Source: Sphingobium wenxiniae
GTDB lineage: Bacteria > Pseudomonadota > Alphaproteobacteria > Sphingomonadales > Sphingomonadaceae
Length of the DNA stretch: 64,000 bases
Assembly (NCBI RefSeq): GCF_007830065.1
Contig: NZ_VLKK01000005.1
Span: 1 to 64,000 of the forward strand
Reading direction: 5' to 3'
Notes under the pieces: generated by a model
Database searches by the model: none
What the model was told of the DNA's origin: nothing
Seen by the model: the letters and a program-made list of their open reading frames with translations, nothing else
Program-made: the position numbers and the translations under genes
Part shown: piece after piece, positions 46,204 to 55,267 of the stretch
Layout: every line of letters begins with the position of its first letter
How positions within the stretch are numbered: the stretch's first letter is position 1

Positions 46204-46876
46204 AGAGCGTATCGATTGCGTTGAAATCGGAATCCACCTCACGGAACTTGCGCCGCAGCCGCTTGATATGACTGTCTATGGTGCGGTCGTCGACATAGAC
46301 ATCGTCCTGATAGGCCGCGTCCATCAGTTGGTTGCGGTTCTTGACCACGCCGGGCCGCGCGGCAAGCGTTTCCAGGATCAGGAACTCCGTGACGGTCAGC
46401 GTCACGTCCTTCCCGTCCCACTTCACCCGATGGCGCGCCGGGTCCATCTCCAACCGCCCCCGCACGATCGGATCGATCACCGGCTCATCGGCGGCGGCGG
46501 GAGTGCGGCTGGCTTCGGCGCGGCGCAATATGGCGCGGATGCGCGCGATCAGCAGGCGCTGCGAGAAGGGCTTGGCGATATAATCGTCCGCACCCATGGC
46601 GAGGCCCAGCGCCTCGTCCAGCTCGTCCACCTTGGACGTCAGGAAGATGACGGGCATCTGGCTCTTTTCCCGAAGCCGCCGCAGCAGCTCCAGCCCGTCC
46701 ATCTGCGGCATCTTGATGTCGAACACCGCCAGGTCCGCCGGATTGTCGAGCAGAGCCTTGAGCGCGCCGTCCGGGTCGGAATAGATGCGCGTCACGAAGC
46801 CTTCGGCCTGAAGCGCGATCGACACGGAGGTCAGGATATTCTTGTCATCATCCACAAGGGCGATGGTGGCTGTCAT
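46172..46876 (-). CDS. chvI: Response regulator ChvI (OmpR family)
   Basis: 234-residue transcription factor. Receiver domain: acidic pair in [13 protein letters not shown], phospho-Asp in [13 protein letters not shown] near residue 55, Thr in VIFLTSKV and Lys in [10 protein letters not shown] winged-helix DNA-binding domain follows from about residue 125 ([30 protein letters not shown], ending [14 protein letters not shown]). It heads the minus-strand cascade chvI-chvG-hprK-rapZ-EIIA-ptsH and is divergent from pckA. Confidence 0.93.
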   Translation of the reverse strand: MTATIALVDDDKNILTSVSIALQAEGFVTRIYSDPDGALKALLDNPADLAVFDIKMPQMDGLELLRRLREKSQMPVIFLTSKVDELDEALGLAMGADDYIAKPFSQRLLIARIRAILRRAEASRTPAAADEPVIDPIVRGRLEMDPARHRVKWDGKDVTLTVTEFLILETLAARPGVVKNRNQLMDAAYQDDVYVDDRTIDSHIKRLRRKFREVDSDFNAIDTLYGAGYRFSEE

Positions 46877-47015
46877 GCATCATCCCGGTAATGGCGCTAA
46901 GGGCGATCGGCCCCTCAGTTAGACCATGGCCGTCCGCGCTGCAAGGAAGTCGCTATCGGGAATGAATATGCGGCACGACCGTCGATTTTCACGACAAACT
47001 CAGCCTTTCGGGGAT

Positions 47016-47044
47016 TTGACGGTTTCCGTCCGACCGCCTAATGC
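47016..47044 (+). promoter_or_regulatory. Possible pckA promoter
   Basis: TTGACG at 47016-47021, 17 bases, then TAATGC at 47039-47044, in the 287-base gap between chvI and pckA. The -10 box is a poor match. No gene was seen in the rest of the gap. Confidence 0.3.
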
Positions 47045-47163
47045 CGACTCCATCCACCGCTATAGGGACGCTTGCCGGCAATGGACCGGGGCGCCTGTGG
47101 GGAGGATCGGCCGTCCCGGCGAGAATGCCGGCGGTGCGGACTACATTATTCAGGAGCAAAGGC

Positions 47164-48762
47164 GTGCAGGCCAAATCCGCTATCACCCTGGACAAACAGG
47201 GTATCTCAACCAACGCGACGCAGTTCTGGAACCTCGGCACCGCGCCGCTGGTGGAGGCCGCCATCCGCAATGGCGAAGGCATATTGTCGAAGGACGGCCC
47301 GCTGGTCGTCAAGACCGGCAAGCACACCGGCCGCAGCGCAAGCGACAAGTTCATTGTCAAGGATACGGAAACCGAAAACACGGTCTGGTGGGGCAAGACC
47401 AACGTCCCCATGACACCGGAGCATTTCGCGGCGCTCAAGGCCGATTTCTTCAAGGCGCTGGGCGAAAAGGACAAGCTTTATGTCGCCGACCTCTTTGGCG
47501 GGTCGCAGCCCGAACATCGCGTCAACGTCCGCGTCATCAACGAACGCGCATGGCATAACCTCTTCATCCGCACCCTGCTCGTCCGCCCCACGCCGGAGGA
47601 ACTGACCGGTTTCCAGCCTGAATACACCATCATCGACCTGCCGACCTTCCGCGCCGATCCGGCCCGTCACGGCAGCCGCAGCGAAACGGTGATCGCGGTC
47701 AACTTCACCGAAAAGCTGATCCTGATCGGCGGCACCGCCTATGCGGGCGAAATGAAGAAGTCGGTCTTCGGCATCCTCAACTATCTGCTCCCCGTCAGGG
47801 GCGTGATGCCGATGCACTGTTCGGCCAATATCGGTCCCAATGGCGACACGGCCGTCTTCTTCGGCCTGTCGGGCACGGGCAAGACCACCCTGTCCGCCGA
47901 CGCCAGCCGCACGCTGATCGGCGATGACGAGCATGGCTGGTCGGACACCGCCGTCTTCAATTTCGAGGGCGGCTGCTATGCCAAGATGATCAATCTGTCG
48001 GCCGAGGCCGAGCCGGAAATCTTCGCCACCACCAAGCGGTTCGGCACGGTGCTGGAAAATGTCGTGATCGACGAGGAAACCCGCGTCATCGACCTCGACG
48101 ACAACAGCCTCGCGGAAAACAGCCGCGGTTCCTATCCCATCGACTTCATCCCCAATGCAAGCGCGGACAATCTGGGTCCGGTGCCGAAGAACATCATCTT
48201 CCTCACCGCCGATGCTTATGGCGTGCTGCCCCCGATCGCGCGGCTGACCCCGGATCAGGCGATGTATCACTTCCTGTCCGGCTACACCGCGCGCGTCGCG
48301 GGCACGGAAATCGGTGTGACGGAGCCGAGCGCGACCTTCTCGACCTGCTTCGGCGCGCCCTTCATGCCGCGCCATCCGTCGGTCTACGGCAACCTCTTGA
48401 AAGAGCGGATCAACAAAGGGGGCGTCACCTGCTGGCTGGTCAACACCGGCTGGACCGGCGGCAAATATGGCGTGGGCAAGCGGATGCCGATCAAGGTCAC
48501 GCGCGCGCTGCTCAACGCCGCGCTCGACGGCAGCCTCAACAATGCGGAATTCCGCACCGATCCGAATTTCGGCTTTGAGGTGCCGGTGGCGGTGCCGGGC
48601 GTGGAAAGCGCGATCCTCGATCCGCGCGCGACGTGGGACGACAAGGTGGCCTATGACGAAACGGCGGGCAAGCTGGTCAAGCAGTTCGTCGACAACTTCG
48701 CCCAGTTCGAGGAACATGTGGACGCCTCCGTGCGCGGCGCGGCGCTGACCGCCGCCGTCTGA
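47164..48762 (+). CDS. pckA: Phosphoenolpyruvate carboxykinase (ATP)
   Basis: 532-residue gluconeogenic enzyme that makes PEP from oxaloacetate. RSASDKFIV, the kinase-1a motif [13 protein letters not shown], then DDEHGWSD with the metal-binding Asp, and [16 protein letters not shown] with [13 protein letters not shown] are family hallmarks. GTG at 47164 was chosen as start because AGGAG is 8 bases before it; in-frame ATGs upstream would add an extension without homology. Next to chvI-chvG, as in rhizobia. Confidence 0.95.
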   Translation: MQAKSAITLDKQGISTNATQFWNLGTAPLVEAAIRNGEGILSKDGPLVVKTGKHTGRSASDKFIVKDTETENTVWWGKTNVPMTPEHFAALKADFFKALGEKDKLYVADLFGGSQPEHRVNVRVINERAWHNLFIRTLLVRPTPEELTGFQPEYTIIDLPTFRADPARHGSRSETVIAVNFTEKLILIGGTAYAGEMKKSVFGILNYLLPVRGVMPMHCSANIGPNGDTAVFFGLSGTGKTTLSADASRTLIGDDEHGWSDTAVFNFEGGCYAKMINLSAEAEPEIFATTKRFGTVLENVVIDEETRVIDLDDNSLAENSRGSYPIDFIPNASADNLGPVPKNIIFLTADAYGVLPPIARLTPDQAMYHFLSGYTARVAGTEIGVTEPSATFSTCFGAPFMPRHPSVYGNLLKERINKGGVTCWLVNTGWTGGKYGVGKRMPIKVTRALLNAALDGSLNNAEFRTDPNFGFEVPVAVPGVESAILDPRATWDDKVAYDETAGKLVKQFVDNFAQFEEHVDASVRGAALTAAV

Positions 48763-48781
48763 CGGCATCCGCGACCGATTC

Positions 48782-48827
48782 GCGAAAGAGCCGGGGGAGG
48801 GGAAAGGGCCTTCCCCGGCTCTTTCGC
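48782..48827 (+). terminator. Terminator-like hairpin after pckA
   Basis: A perfect 15-bp stem (GCGAAAGAGCCGGGG at 48782-48796 with its complement at 48813-48827) around a 16-base loop, then TTTCTG. Lies 19 bases after the pckA stop. Confidence 0.75.
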
Positions 48828-48883
48828 TTTCTGCGGTCCCATAGAGATGCTAATCTGGATTTGATCTATAGCGGGAGTCGCAC

Positions 48884-49201
48884 ATGGGCATGTTTGATGA
48901 TCTTCTGGGCAATGCGGGCGGGCTGGAAGCGATCGCCGCGAAAATCGGCGTGTCGCCTGAACAGATGCAGGCGCTGATGAGCGAGATCGGCGGCAAGATC
49001 GGCGGCGGCGAAACCAGCGTGTCCGCGCTCGCCGAAACGGCGGCGGAACATGGCGTGTCGGCGGACAAGCTCCAGGAACTGCTCGGCCAGTTCGGCGGTC
49101 CCGAAGCGATCCTGGGCAAGCTGGGTAGCCTGTTCGACCGCGACGGCGACGGCAATCCGCTGAACGAACTGGGCAACATCGCCAAGGGGCTGTTCGGCTG
49201 A
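48884..49201 (+). CDS. Small protein with EF-hand-like calcium loop
   Basis: 105-residue acidic protein. Residues about 85-96 read FDRDGDGNPLNEL, a DxDxDG-type calcium-binding loop. The rest is short amphipathic helices with paired motifs (LEAIAAKIGVSPEQMQALMSEIGG; ALAETAAEHGVSADKLQELLGQFGG), so it is an internal duplication of a helix-turn-helix-like unit reminiscent of DUF937 proteins. No signal peptide. Not recognised further. Confidence 0.65.
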   Translation: MGMFDDLLGNAGGLEAIAAKIGVSPEQMQALMSEIGGKIGGGETSVSALAETAAEHGVSADKLQELLGQFGGPEAILGKLGSLFDRDGDGNPLNELGNIAKGLFG

Positions 49202-49363
49202 AGACAGGCGAAGACGGGTCAGCTTTTGGCCCGACAAGTTTTTTTGGCCTTGCCATCGCGCTGCACACGCGCCATTTCGCGGACGCATCATTTATTGCGA
49301 ACGATATGCAACTAGCGTCATCGAGGCGCCGGTCCCTCGCATGAATTGGCAAGGATAAAGGTC

Positions 49364-50179
49364 TTGAGCGAAGTGACGATCGAAAAGCCGGTGCTGGAAC
49401 CAACGGGTGCGCTCAGCGTGGAAACGGTGCTGTCGGTGCGGCACTGGAACGAACATCTTTTCAGCTTTCGCATCACGCGGCCCGCCAGCTTCCGTTTCCG
49501 TTCGGGCGAATTCGTGATGATCGGCCTCCAGGGCGACAATGGAAAGCCGCTGCTGCGCGCCTATTCGGTCGCCAGCCCGTCCTGGGACGAGGAACTGGAA
49601 TTCCTGTCGATCAAGGTGCAGGACGGGCCGCTTACGTCCCGGCTCCAGCTCATCCAGCCGGGCGACCAGATCTATCTCGGCCGCAAGCCGACCGGCACGC
49701 TCGTCACCGACGCGCTGCTGCCGGGCAAGCGGTTGTTTATGCTGTCGACTGGCACGGGCCTCGCGCCCTTCCTCAGCCTGTCGCGCGACCCGGACGTTTA
49801 CGAGTTTTACGAGGAAGTCGTGATCGTCCACTCGGTCCGCCGGGTCAGTGACCTTGCCTTCCATGACGAACTGACGGGCAAGCTGGCGGAAGACCCGCTG
49901 GTCGCCGAACAGGCGGACAGGCAGTTCCACTATGTCCCGACCGTCACGCGCGAACCTTTCCGCAACAATGTCCGCATCGATGCGCTGATCGAGAATGGCA
50001 AGCTGTTCGAAGGCATCCCCGGCGCGCCGAAATTCGATCCGGAGACCGACCGGATCATGATGTGCGGCAGCATGGAGATGATCAAGCAGTTCGGCGCCTG
50101 GTTCGAGGAGAACGGCTTCGCCGAAGGTTCCAACGCTGCGCCCGGCGCCTATGTGATCGAACGCGCTTTCGTGGGGTGA
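49364..50179 (+). CDS. fpr: Ferredoxin--NADP+ reductase
   Basis: 271-residue FAD enzyme that shuttles electrons between NADPH and ferredoxin or flavodoxin. FAD-binding RAYSVASPSWDEELEFLSIKV and NADP-binding STGTGLAPFLSL, then MMCGSMEMI and the C-terminal ending IERAFVG. The TTG at 49364 was chosen because AAGG lies before it and it gives a family-like N-terminus; the TTG at 49346 lacks a ribosome site. The frame has no ATG before the conserved region. Confidence 0.9.
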   Translation: MSEVTIEKPVLEPTGALSVETVLSVRHWNEHLFSFRITRPASFRFRSGEFVMIGLQGDNGKPLLRAYSVASPSWDEELEFLSIKVQDGPLTSRLQLIQPGDQIYLGRKPTGTLVTDALLPGKRLFMLSTGTGLAPFLSLSRDPDVYEFYEEVVIVHSVRRVSDLAFHDELTGKLAEDPLVAEQADRQFHYVPTVTREPFRNNVRIDALIENGKLFEGIPGAPKFDPETDRIMMCGSMEMIKQFGAWFEENGFAEGSNAAPGAYVIERAFVG

Positions 50180-50566
50180 TCGGTTGCCGCGAAGGATGCA
50201 AGGAAGGGCTGCTCCATGCGGCCCTTTTTGTGGCGGTTGCTTGAATGGCGGTTGTGGGTGGAAGACGGACATAAATATCGCCATCCCAGCGAAAGCTGGG
50301 ATCTCATTTAGGCTCGGTTGCGCCCTAAGAAAGAGAGATCCCAGCTTTCGCTGGGATGACGAATGTTGTGTGGCCGCAACTGACCAAAACCCATCCTACC
50401 GCGCTGCCAGCACCCCATTGAACGGCCCCTTCCGCCGCGTGCTCCCCAAACCCGGCTTCGCGGACGACCTGCGCCAGCTTCGCTTTCCCGGCCTGCGCCC
50501 TCCGGCTCTTTCGTATAGCCTGCCTTCCCCTTCATCCGAAAGTCGAATGGGATCGACGCCGTCCGG
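50180..50566. other. Intergenic region: repeat copy D and a decayed coding remnant
   Basis: 387 bases between fpr and the nfeD-type gene. Holds dispersed repeat copy D and the word GCCGCAACTGACCAAA at 50373-50388. On the minus strand at about 50396-50560 an open stretch reads LAQVVREAGFG and, after a one-base frame change, PFNGVLAAR with a stop. This looks like the worn C-terminus of a SAM methyltransferase gene. No intact gene was found. Confidence 0.45.
50279..50361. repeat. Dispersed hairpin repeat, copy D (complete)
   Basis: Inverted pair: CATCCCAGCGAAAGCTGGGA (forward) and TCCCAGCTTTCGCTGGGATG (reverse) flank a spacer with GGCTCGGTTGCGCCCTAAGA. The best preserved copy in the window and a useful query for the family. 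Each arm is itself a hairpin and the arms can also pair with each other. Confidence 0.8.
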
Positions 50567-51010
50567 TCAGACTGGCTCCACCCGCAGGATCGAAGCCTCC
50601 GCGCCCACGATTCGTACCCGTGCTCCCACGGGCGCTTCGGGGCCATGGCAGGACCAGACGCCGTCGCCCACCTTCACGCGCCCGCGCCCGTTCTCGATAG
50701 CCTCGGTCACGGTCACGACCTCCCCGATCAGCCGGGCGGTGCGGTCGTTGAGCAGCGGGTCTTCCGACGAAACTGGATTGGCCGCATACCAGCGCCGCCC
50801 GCCCCATACCGCGATCAGGCAGAGCATGGCGAAGATCAGGAACTGCAACGATATCCCGACCGGCAGCGCCATCGCCGCCAGTCCCGTCACCGCCGCCGCT
50901 ATGGCGACCCAGATCAGGAACACGCCGGGCATCAGCACTTCGCCGATGCCCAGCAGGGCGGCAAGGATCAGCCACCACCAATGATCTTCCAGCATGGCGA
51001 GCATGTCCAT
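50567..51010 (-). CDS. NfeD family membrane protein
   Basis: 147-residue protein with three membrane segments (WWWLILAALLGIGEVLMPGVFLIWVAIAA and GISLQFLIFAMLCLIAVW) and a C-terminal OB-fold domain (LIGEVVTVTEAIENGRGRVKVGDGVWSCHGPEAPVGARVRIVGAE). NfeD proteins pair with SPFH/stomatin proteins, and here it follows such a gene by 15 bases. Likely part of a membrane-organisation complex. Confidence 0.88.
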   Translation of the reverse strand: MDMLAMLEDHWWWLILAALLGIGEVLMPGVFLIWVAIAAAVTGLAAMALPVGISLQFLIFAMLCLIAVWGGRRWYAANPVSSEDPLLNDRTARLIGEVVTVTEAIENGRGRVKVGDGVWSCHGPEAPVGARVRIVGAEASILRVEPV

Positions 51011-51025
51011 TGGCCGGCTGTCCCC

Positions 51026-51991
51026 TTATGCGAACGGACCGCGGCGCGGCGGCGCGGCGGGCGGGGGAGGCGGCGAGGGCTTGTCACCGCCCAGCGCCTC
51101 CCGCGCCAGTTCGCCGATGCCGCCCAGCGTGCCGATCAACTGGGTCGCCTCCACCGGGAACAGGATCGTCTTGGCATTGGGGGAGGTCGCGAACTGCTGC
51201 ACTGCCTCCACATATTTCTGGGCGATGAAATAGTTGATCGCCTGCGCATTGCCATTGGCGATGGCTTCGGAAACCATTTGCGTCGCCTTGGCCTCCGCCT
51301 CCGCCTCGCGCTCGCGGGCCTCGGCGTCGCGGAAGGCGGCTTCGCGGCGGCCTTCGGCTTCCAGGATCTGGCTTTGCTTCTGGCCTTCGGCTTTGAGAAT
51401 CTCCGATGCGCGCAGACCTTCCGATTCGAGGATCAGGGCGCGCTTCTCACGCTCGGCCTTCATCTGCCGGCCCATGGCGTTGACGATATCGGCGGGCGGG
51501 CGGATGTCCTTCAGTTCGACGCGGGTGATCTTGATGCCCCACGCGTTGGTGGCGTGATCGACCACGGAAAGCAGCCGCGCATTGATCTCGTCGCGCTTGG
51601 AGAGGGTTTCGTCGAGGTCCATCGAACCCATGACCGTCCGCAAATTGGTGGTCGCAAGCTGCATGATCGCGACATAGAGTTCCGACACTTCATAGGCGGC
51701 CTTCGCCGCGTCGAGCACCTGGAAGAACACCACGCCGTCGACCGACACCATGGCATTGTCCTTGGTGATGATATCCTGTCCCGGAATGTCGACGACCTGC
51801 TCCATCATGTTGATCTTGCGCCCGACTCCATAAAAAAAGGCGGGGTAGAAATTGAGGCCGGGCTTCGCCACTTCCGTAAAGCGGCCGAACCGCTCGATCG
51901 TATATTGATAGCCCTGCCGCACGACCTTCACGCTGACCGCGAGGTAGAACAGCACCAGCAAAGTCACCGTAAGCGCGAAAGTCGTCACCAT
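51026..51991 (-). CDS. SPFH/stomatin-like membrane protein (QmcA type)
   Basis: 321-residue protein with an N-terminal membrane anchor (FALTVTLLVLFYLAVSVKVV) and a band-7 domain: RQGYQYTIERFGRF, VVDIPGQDIITKDNAMVSVDGVVFFQV, ATTNLRTVMGSMDLDETLSKRDEIN. A long coiled coil (about 185-265, rich in AEREKRALILESEGLRASEILKAEGQ) and a Pro-rich C-terminus follow. The ATG at 51991 has GGAGG 5 bases before it, chosen over the ATG four codons upstream. Paired with the NfeD gene. Confidence 0.9.
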   Translation of the reverse strand: MVTTFALTVTLLVLFYLAVSVKVVRQGYQYTIERFGRFTEVAKPGLNFYPAFFYGVGRKINMMEQVVDIPGQDIITKDNAMVSVDGVVFFQVLDAAKAAYEVSELYVAIMQLATTNLRTVMGSMDLDETLSKRDEINARLLSVVDHATNAWGIKITRVELKDIRPPADIVNAMGRQMKAEREKRALILESEGLRASEILKAEGQKQSQILEAEGRREAAFRDAEAREREAEAEAKATQMVSEAIANGNAQAINYFIAQKYVEAVQQFATSPNAKTILFPVEATQLIGTLGGIGELAREALGGDKPSPPPPPAAPPRRGPFA

Positions 51992-52102
51992 AGGTCCTCC
52001 CAACCCGAACAGGACCGACTATGCCGTGAAAAGATTAACGGGGAAAGGCAATCCGGCTAAACCCGTCACAAGAACCGTTCTTCCAAGGAGTCGATTGCCG
52101 TC

Positions 52103-52921
52103 ATGCTGCTTCGCCACGCCCGCTCGCTGCTGTTCCTGCCCGCGTCCAATGCCCGTGCCATCGCCAAGGTCCGCACGCTGCCCTGCGACCTTGTGATCCT
52201 CGATCTGGAGGACGCCGTGCCGGACGAGAGGAAGGAGGATGCCCGCACGGGTGCTCTGGAGGCTCTGGCGGAAGGATTCGGGAACCGGCTGACGGCGCTC
52301 CGCATCAATGTCGAGGGCACTCCCTGGCACGGCGTTGAGATGATCGCCGCCAAACAGTCCGCCGCCGACTATGTGGTGCTGCCCAAGGTGGAAAGTCCCA
52401 AACAGGTGAAGGACGTGTTCAGCGTCACGCAAAAACCGGTCATCGCCATGATCGAAAGCGCCCGAGGCGTGCTGGCCGCGCCGGAAATCGCGGCGGGCGA
52501 GGGCGCGGCGGCGCTGTTTATGGGAACCAACGACCTGCGACAGGACATCGGCATTCCCGCCATCGCCGGGCGCGACGGGCTGGCGATGGCGCTTCAGGCC
52601 GTGATCCTGGCCGCGCGCGCCGCGGGCATCGCGGTGTTCGACGGCGTGTTCAACCGACTGGACGACGAAGCGGGATTCGAGGCGGAGTGCGTGGCGGGCC
52701 ATGCGCTTGGCTTCGACGGCAAGACATTGATTCACCCCAGCCAGGTGCCGGTCGCCAACCAGGTCTTCGGCCCGGACGCGCAGGCGCTGGCGGACGCCCG
52801 CCGCCTGATCGAGGCCGCGACCGGCGGGGCGGAACGGTTCGAGGGCCGCATGATCGAATCCATGCATGTGGAGGCTGCGAAGGCCCTCGTCGCCCGCGCC
52901 GAGGCTGTGGGGCAGGGCTGA
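52103..52921 (+). CDS. HpcH/HpaI aldolase/citrate lyase beta-type (CitE-like)
   Basis: 272-residue TIM-barrel protein. RSLLFLPASNARAIAKV at the start, DLVILDLEDAVPD, MIESARGVLAAPEIA and the late DGKTLIHPSQV are typical of CitE-like and malyl-CoA lyase/thioesterase proteins. Substrate cannot be told, but a (3S)-malyl-CoA or citramalyl-CoA type is plausible. Starts 112 bases after the SPFH gene, divergent from it, and ends near convergent ubiG. Confidence 0.85.
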   Translation: MLLRHARSLLFLPASNARAIAKVRTLPCDLVILDLEDAVPDERKEDARTGALEALAEGFGNRLTALRINVEGTPWHGVEMIAAKQSAADYVVLPKVESPKQVKDVFSVTQKPVIAMIESARGVLAAPEIAAGEGAAALFMGTNDLRQDIGIPAIAGRDGLAMALQAVILAARAAGIAVFDGVFNRLDDEAGFEAECVAGHALGFDGKTLIHPSQVPVANQVFGPDAQALADARRLIEAATGGAERFEGRMIESMHVEAAKALVARAEAVGQG

Positions 52922-53047
52922 CGGGCCCGCACCATCAGGGCTTTTCGCCGTCCCGTGCCTTGCTCTCCGCGTCGAGCTGTTCTTGCAGGTCGCCGGTCGC
53001 CGCTTCCGTCCGCGCGATGTCGCGGAGGGCCAGCCCCTGCGGTCGCC

Positions 53048-53797
53048 TTATTCCCGACGATGGCGGACGGTCAGCAGATAGTTGATCGCCTTGTTGGTCG
53101 ACAGCACGAAACCTTTGCGCGGATCGAAGCCAAGGCCGCTCGACCCGATCACCTCCAGCCCGGCGTCCTCCAGCAGCGCGGTCAGTTCATCCGGCGTGAT
53201 GAACCTGTTCCAGTCGTGCGTCCCCTTGGGAATGCCGCCCACGCTTTCCCCGATGGAGATCATCGCGGCGCGGGAAAGGGGGGTGCGGTTGGGTGTCGAG
53301 AGGATCATCAGCCCCTCCGGCGCCAGCTTGTCCGCCAGCGCCGCCACGAACGCGGCGGGATCGGCCACATGCTCGATCACTTCCATGGAGGTGACGAGAT
53401 CGAATCCGTCCTCCGCCAATTGCTCCACCGGAGTCGCGCGATAGTCGATGGAGAGGCCCTGCGGCTGTGCATGGACCTTTGCCGCCGCGATATTTTCCTC
53501 CGCCGCGTCGAGCGCCGTCACCGCAGCGCCCATGCGCGCCAGCGGTTCGGCGAGCAATCCCGCGCCGCAGCCCACGTCCAGCGCGCGCCTGCCCTCAAGT
53601 GGCTGAAAAGAGCTATCCTTTCCCGGCCAGCGGCAATCTATCGCCTCTCGTATATAGCGCAACCGCACCGGGTTCAGCTTGTGCAGCATGGCGCTGCTGC
53701 CATCGGGGTCCCACCATTGCGCGGCCATCGCGCCGAAATGCGCCGCCTCGCGCGGATCGATGGTGCCGGTCGTCGTTGCGCTTGCGTTGCTTGCCAT
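53048..53797 (-). CDS. ubiG: Ubiquinone biosynthesis O-methyltransferase UbiG
   Basis: 249-residue SAM-dependent methyltransferase that performs both O-methylations in ubiquinone synthesis. DPREAAHFGAMAAQWWDP, LDVGCGAGLLAEPLARMGA (SAM motif I), TSMEVIEHVADP and the membrane-association-like STPNRTPLSRAAMI and GTHDWNRFITPDEL segments are UbiG hallmarks. It is divergent from lysC and convergent with the CitE-like gene. Confidence 0.94.
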   Translation of the reverse strand: MASNASATTTGTIDPREAAHFGAMAAQWWDPDGSSAMLHKLNPVRLRYIREAIDCRWPGKDSSFQPLEGRRALDVGCGAGLLAEPLARMGAAVTALDAAEENIAAAKVHAQPQGLSIDYRATPVEQLAEDGFDLVTSMEVIEHVADPAAFVAALADKLAPEGLMILSTPNRTPLSRAAMISIGESVGGIPKGTHDWNRFITPDELTALLEDAGLEVIGSSGLGFDPRKGFVLSTNKAINYLLTVRHRRE

Positions 53798-53881
53798 ATC
53801 CGTATCCGCTGCTAAGAGGAGCGCCGTTTCAGCCCTTTTGGGACATTTTCTTTCTTACCAGCAGGCAGGCTCGACAAGCAA

Positions 53882-55147
53882 ATGGCGCGCATCGTGATGA
53901 AATTCGGCGGCACCTCCATGGCGGGGATGGAGCGGATTCGCAATGTGGCCGCGCGAGTCAAACATGTGGTGGATCAGGGGCATGAAGTCGCCGTTGTCGT
54001 GTCCGCCATGGCGGGCGAGACGGATCGACTCGTCGGCTTCTGCAAGGAAGCCTCGCCGCTTTACGATCCGGCGGAATATGACGTGGTCGTCGCCAGCGGC
54101 GAGCAGGTGACGAGCGGCCTGCTCGCCATGACGCTCAAGGCCATGGGCGTGAACGCGCGGAGCTGGCTAGGCTGGCAGCTTCCCATCCGCACCAACCAGG
54201 CCCATGCCAAGGCGCGCATCGGGCGGATCGACACCGCCGACCTGATCGCTTCCATGCAGTCGGGCACGGTCGCGGTCATCCCCGGCTTCCAGGGCATGAT
54301 GGAGGACGGGCGCATCTCGACCTTGGGCCGCGGCGGGTCCGACACGTCGGCGGTGGCGGTGGCGGCGGCGGTGAAGGCGGACCGCTGCGACATCTATACC
54401 GATGTGGACGGCGTCTATACCACCGACCCGCGCATCGTGGCCCGTGCGCGCAAGCTCGACCTCGTCACCTATGAGGAGATGCTGGAACTGGCCTCGGTCG
54501 GCGCCAAGGTGCTCCAGACCCGCTCGGTCGGTCTTGCCATGAAGGAAGGCGTGGTCGTCCAGGTGCTTTCCTCCTTCGATGATCCCACTCAGGAAGACCT
54601 CCCCGGCACGCTGATCGTGAGCGACGAGGAACTGGAGGCCAAGCTCAAGGAAACCAAGATGGAACGTCAGCTCATCACCGGCATCGCCCACGACAAGAAT
54701 GAGGCGAAGATCATCGTGACCCGCGTGCCCGACAAGCCGGGCGCGGTGGCGCACATCTTCGGCCCGCTGGCCGATGCGGCGATCAACGTCGACATGATCA
54801 TCCAGAACGACTCCAAGGACAATGAAGAGACGGACGTCACCTTCACCGTCCCGCGCGCGGACCTGGCCCGCAGCGTCGACATCCTGGAGGCGCGCAAGGA
54901 GGAGATCGGCTTCCGCCGCATCATCACAGACACGGAAGTCGCCAAGATCAGCGTCGTGGGCGTGGGTATGCGCAGTCATGCGGGCATCGCCGCGACCATG
55001 TTCAAGACGCTGGCCGACCGCGGCATCAATATCGAGGCGATTTCCACCAGCGAGATCAAGGTTTCGGTGCTGATCGACGAGGACGAGACGGAACTGGCGG
55101 TGCGCGTGCTGCACACGGCCTACGGCCTGGACGCGCCGGCGGCTTGA
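53882..55147 (+). CDS. lysC: Aspartate kinase
   Basis: 421-residue enzyme of lysine, threonine and methionine biosynthesis. VMKFGGTSMAGMERIRNVA, then GRGGSDTSAVAVAAAVKADRCDIYTDVDGVYTTDPRIV form the kinase domain. Two C-terminal ACT domains (about 265-420: AHIFGPLADAAINVDMII and ATMFKTLADRGINIEAISTSEIKV) give feedback control. Starts 85 bases from divergent ubiG. Followed by repeat copy E. Confidence 0.95.
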   Translation: MARIVMKFGGTSMAGMERIRNVAARVKHVVDQGHEVAVVVSAMAGETDRLVGFCKEASPLYDPAEYDVVVASGEQVTSGLLAMTLKAMGVNARSWLGWQLPIRTNQAHAKARIGRIDTADLIASMQSGTVAVIPGFQGMMEDGRISTLGRGGSDTSAVAVAAAVKADRCDIYTDVDGVYTTDPRIVARARKLDLVTYEEMLELASVGAKVLQTRSVGLAMKEGVVVQVLSSFDDPTQEDLPGTLIVSDEELEAKLKETKMERQLITGIAHDKNEAKIIVTRVPDKPGAVAHIFGPLADAAINVDMIIQNDSKDNEETDVTFTVPRADLARSVDILEARKEEIGFRRIITDTEVAKISVVGVGMRSHAGIAATMFKTLADRGINIEAISTSEIKVSVLIDEDETELAVRVLHTAYGLDAPAA

Positions 55148-55166
55148 ACCAAACGCTTTACACATG

Positions 55167-55258
55167 ACGTCATTCCCGCGAAGGCGGGAATCCATCTCCG
55201 GGCGGTGGCGCCTGGGGATGGCTTTGGAGATGGATACCGCCTTCGCGGGGATGACGGG
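55167..55258. repeat. Dispersed hairpin repeat, copy E
   Basis: Two outward hairpins, GTCATTCCCGCGAAGGCGGG and CCGCCTTCGCGGGGATGACG, around about 50 bases. It sits directly between lysC and the next gene, 10 bases before the latter's ATG. The arms are the Gly/Cys-rich variant widely seen in bacteria. Confidence 0.7.
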
Positions 55259-55267
55259 ACTATTGAG

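Noticed and set aside
52922..53047. Short minus-strand frame ending DAESKARDGEKP after ubiG
   Set aside because: Looks partly coding but has no start or ribosome site outside ubiG; cannot be supported.
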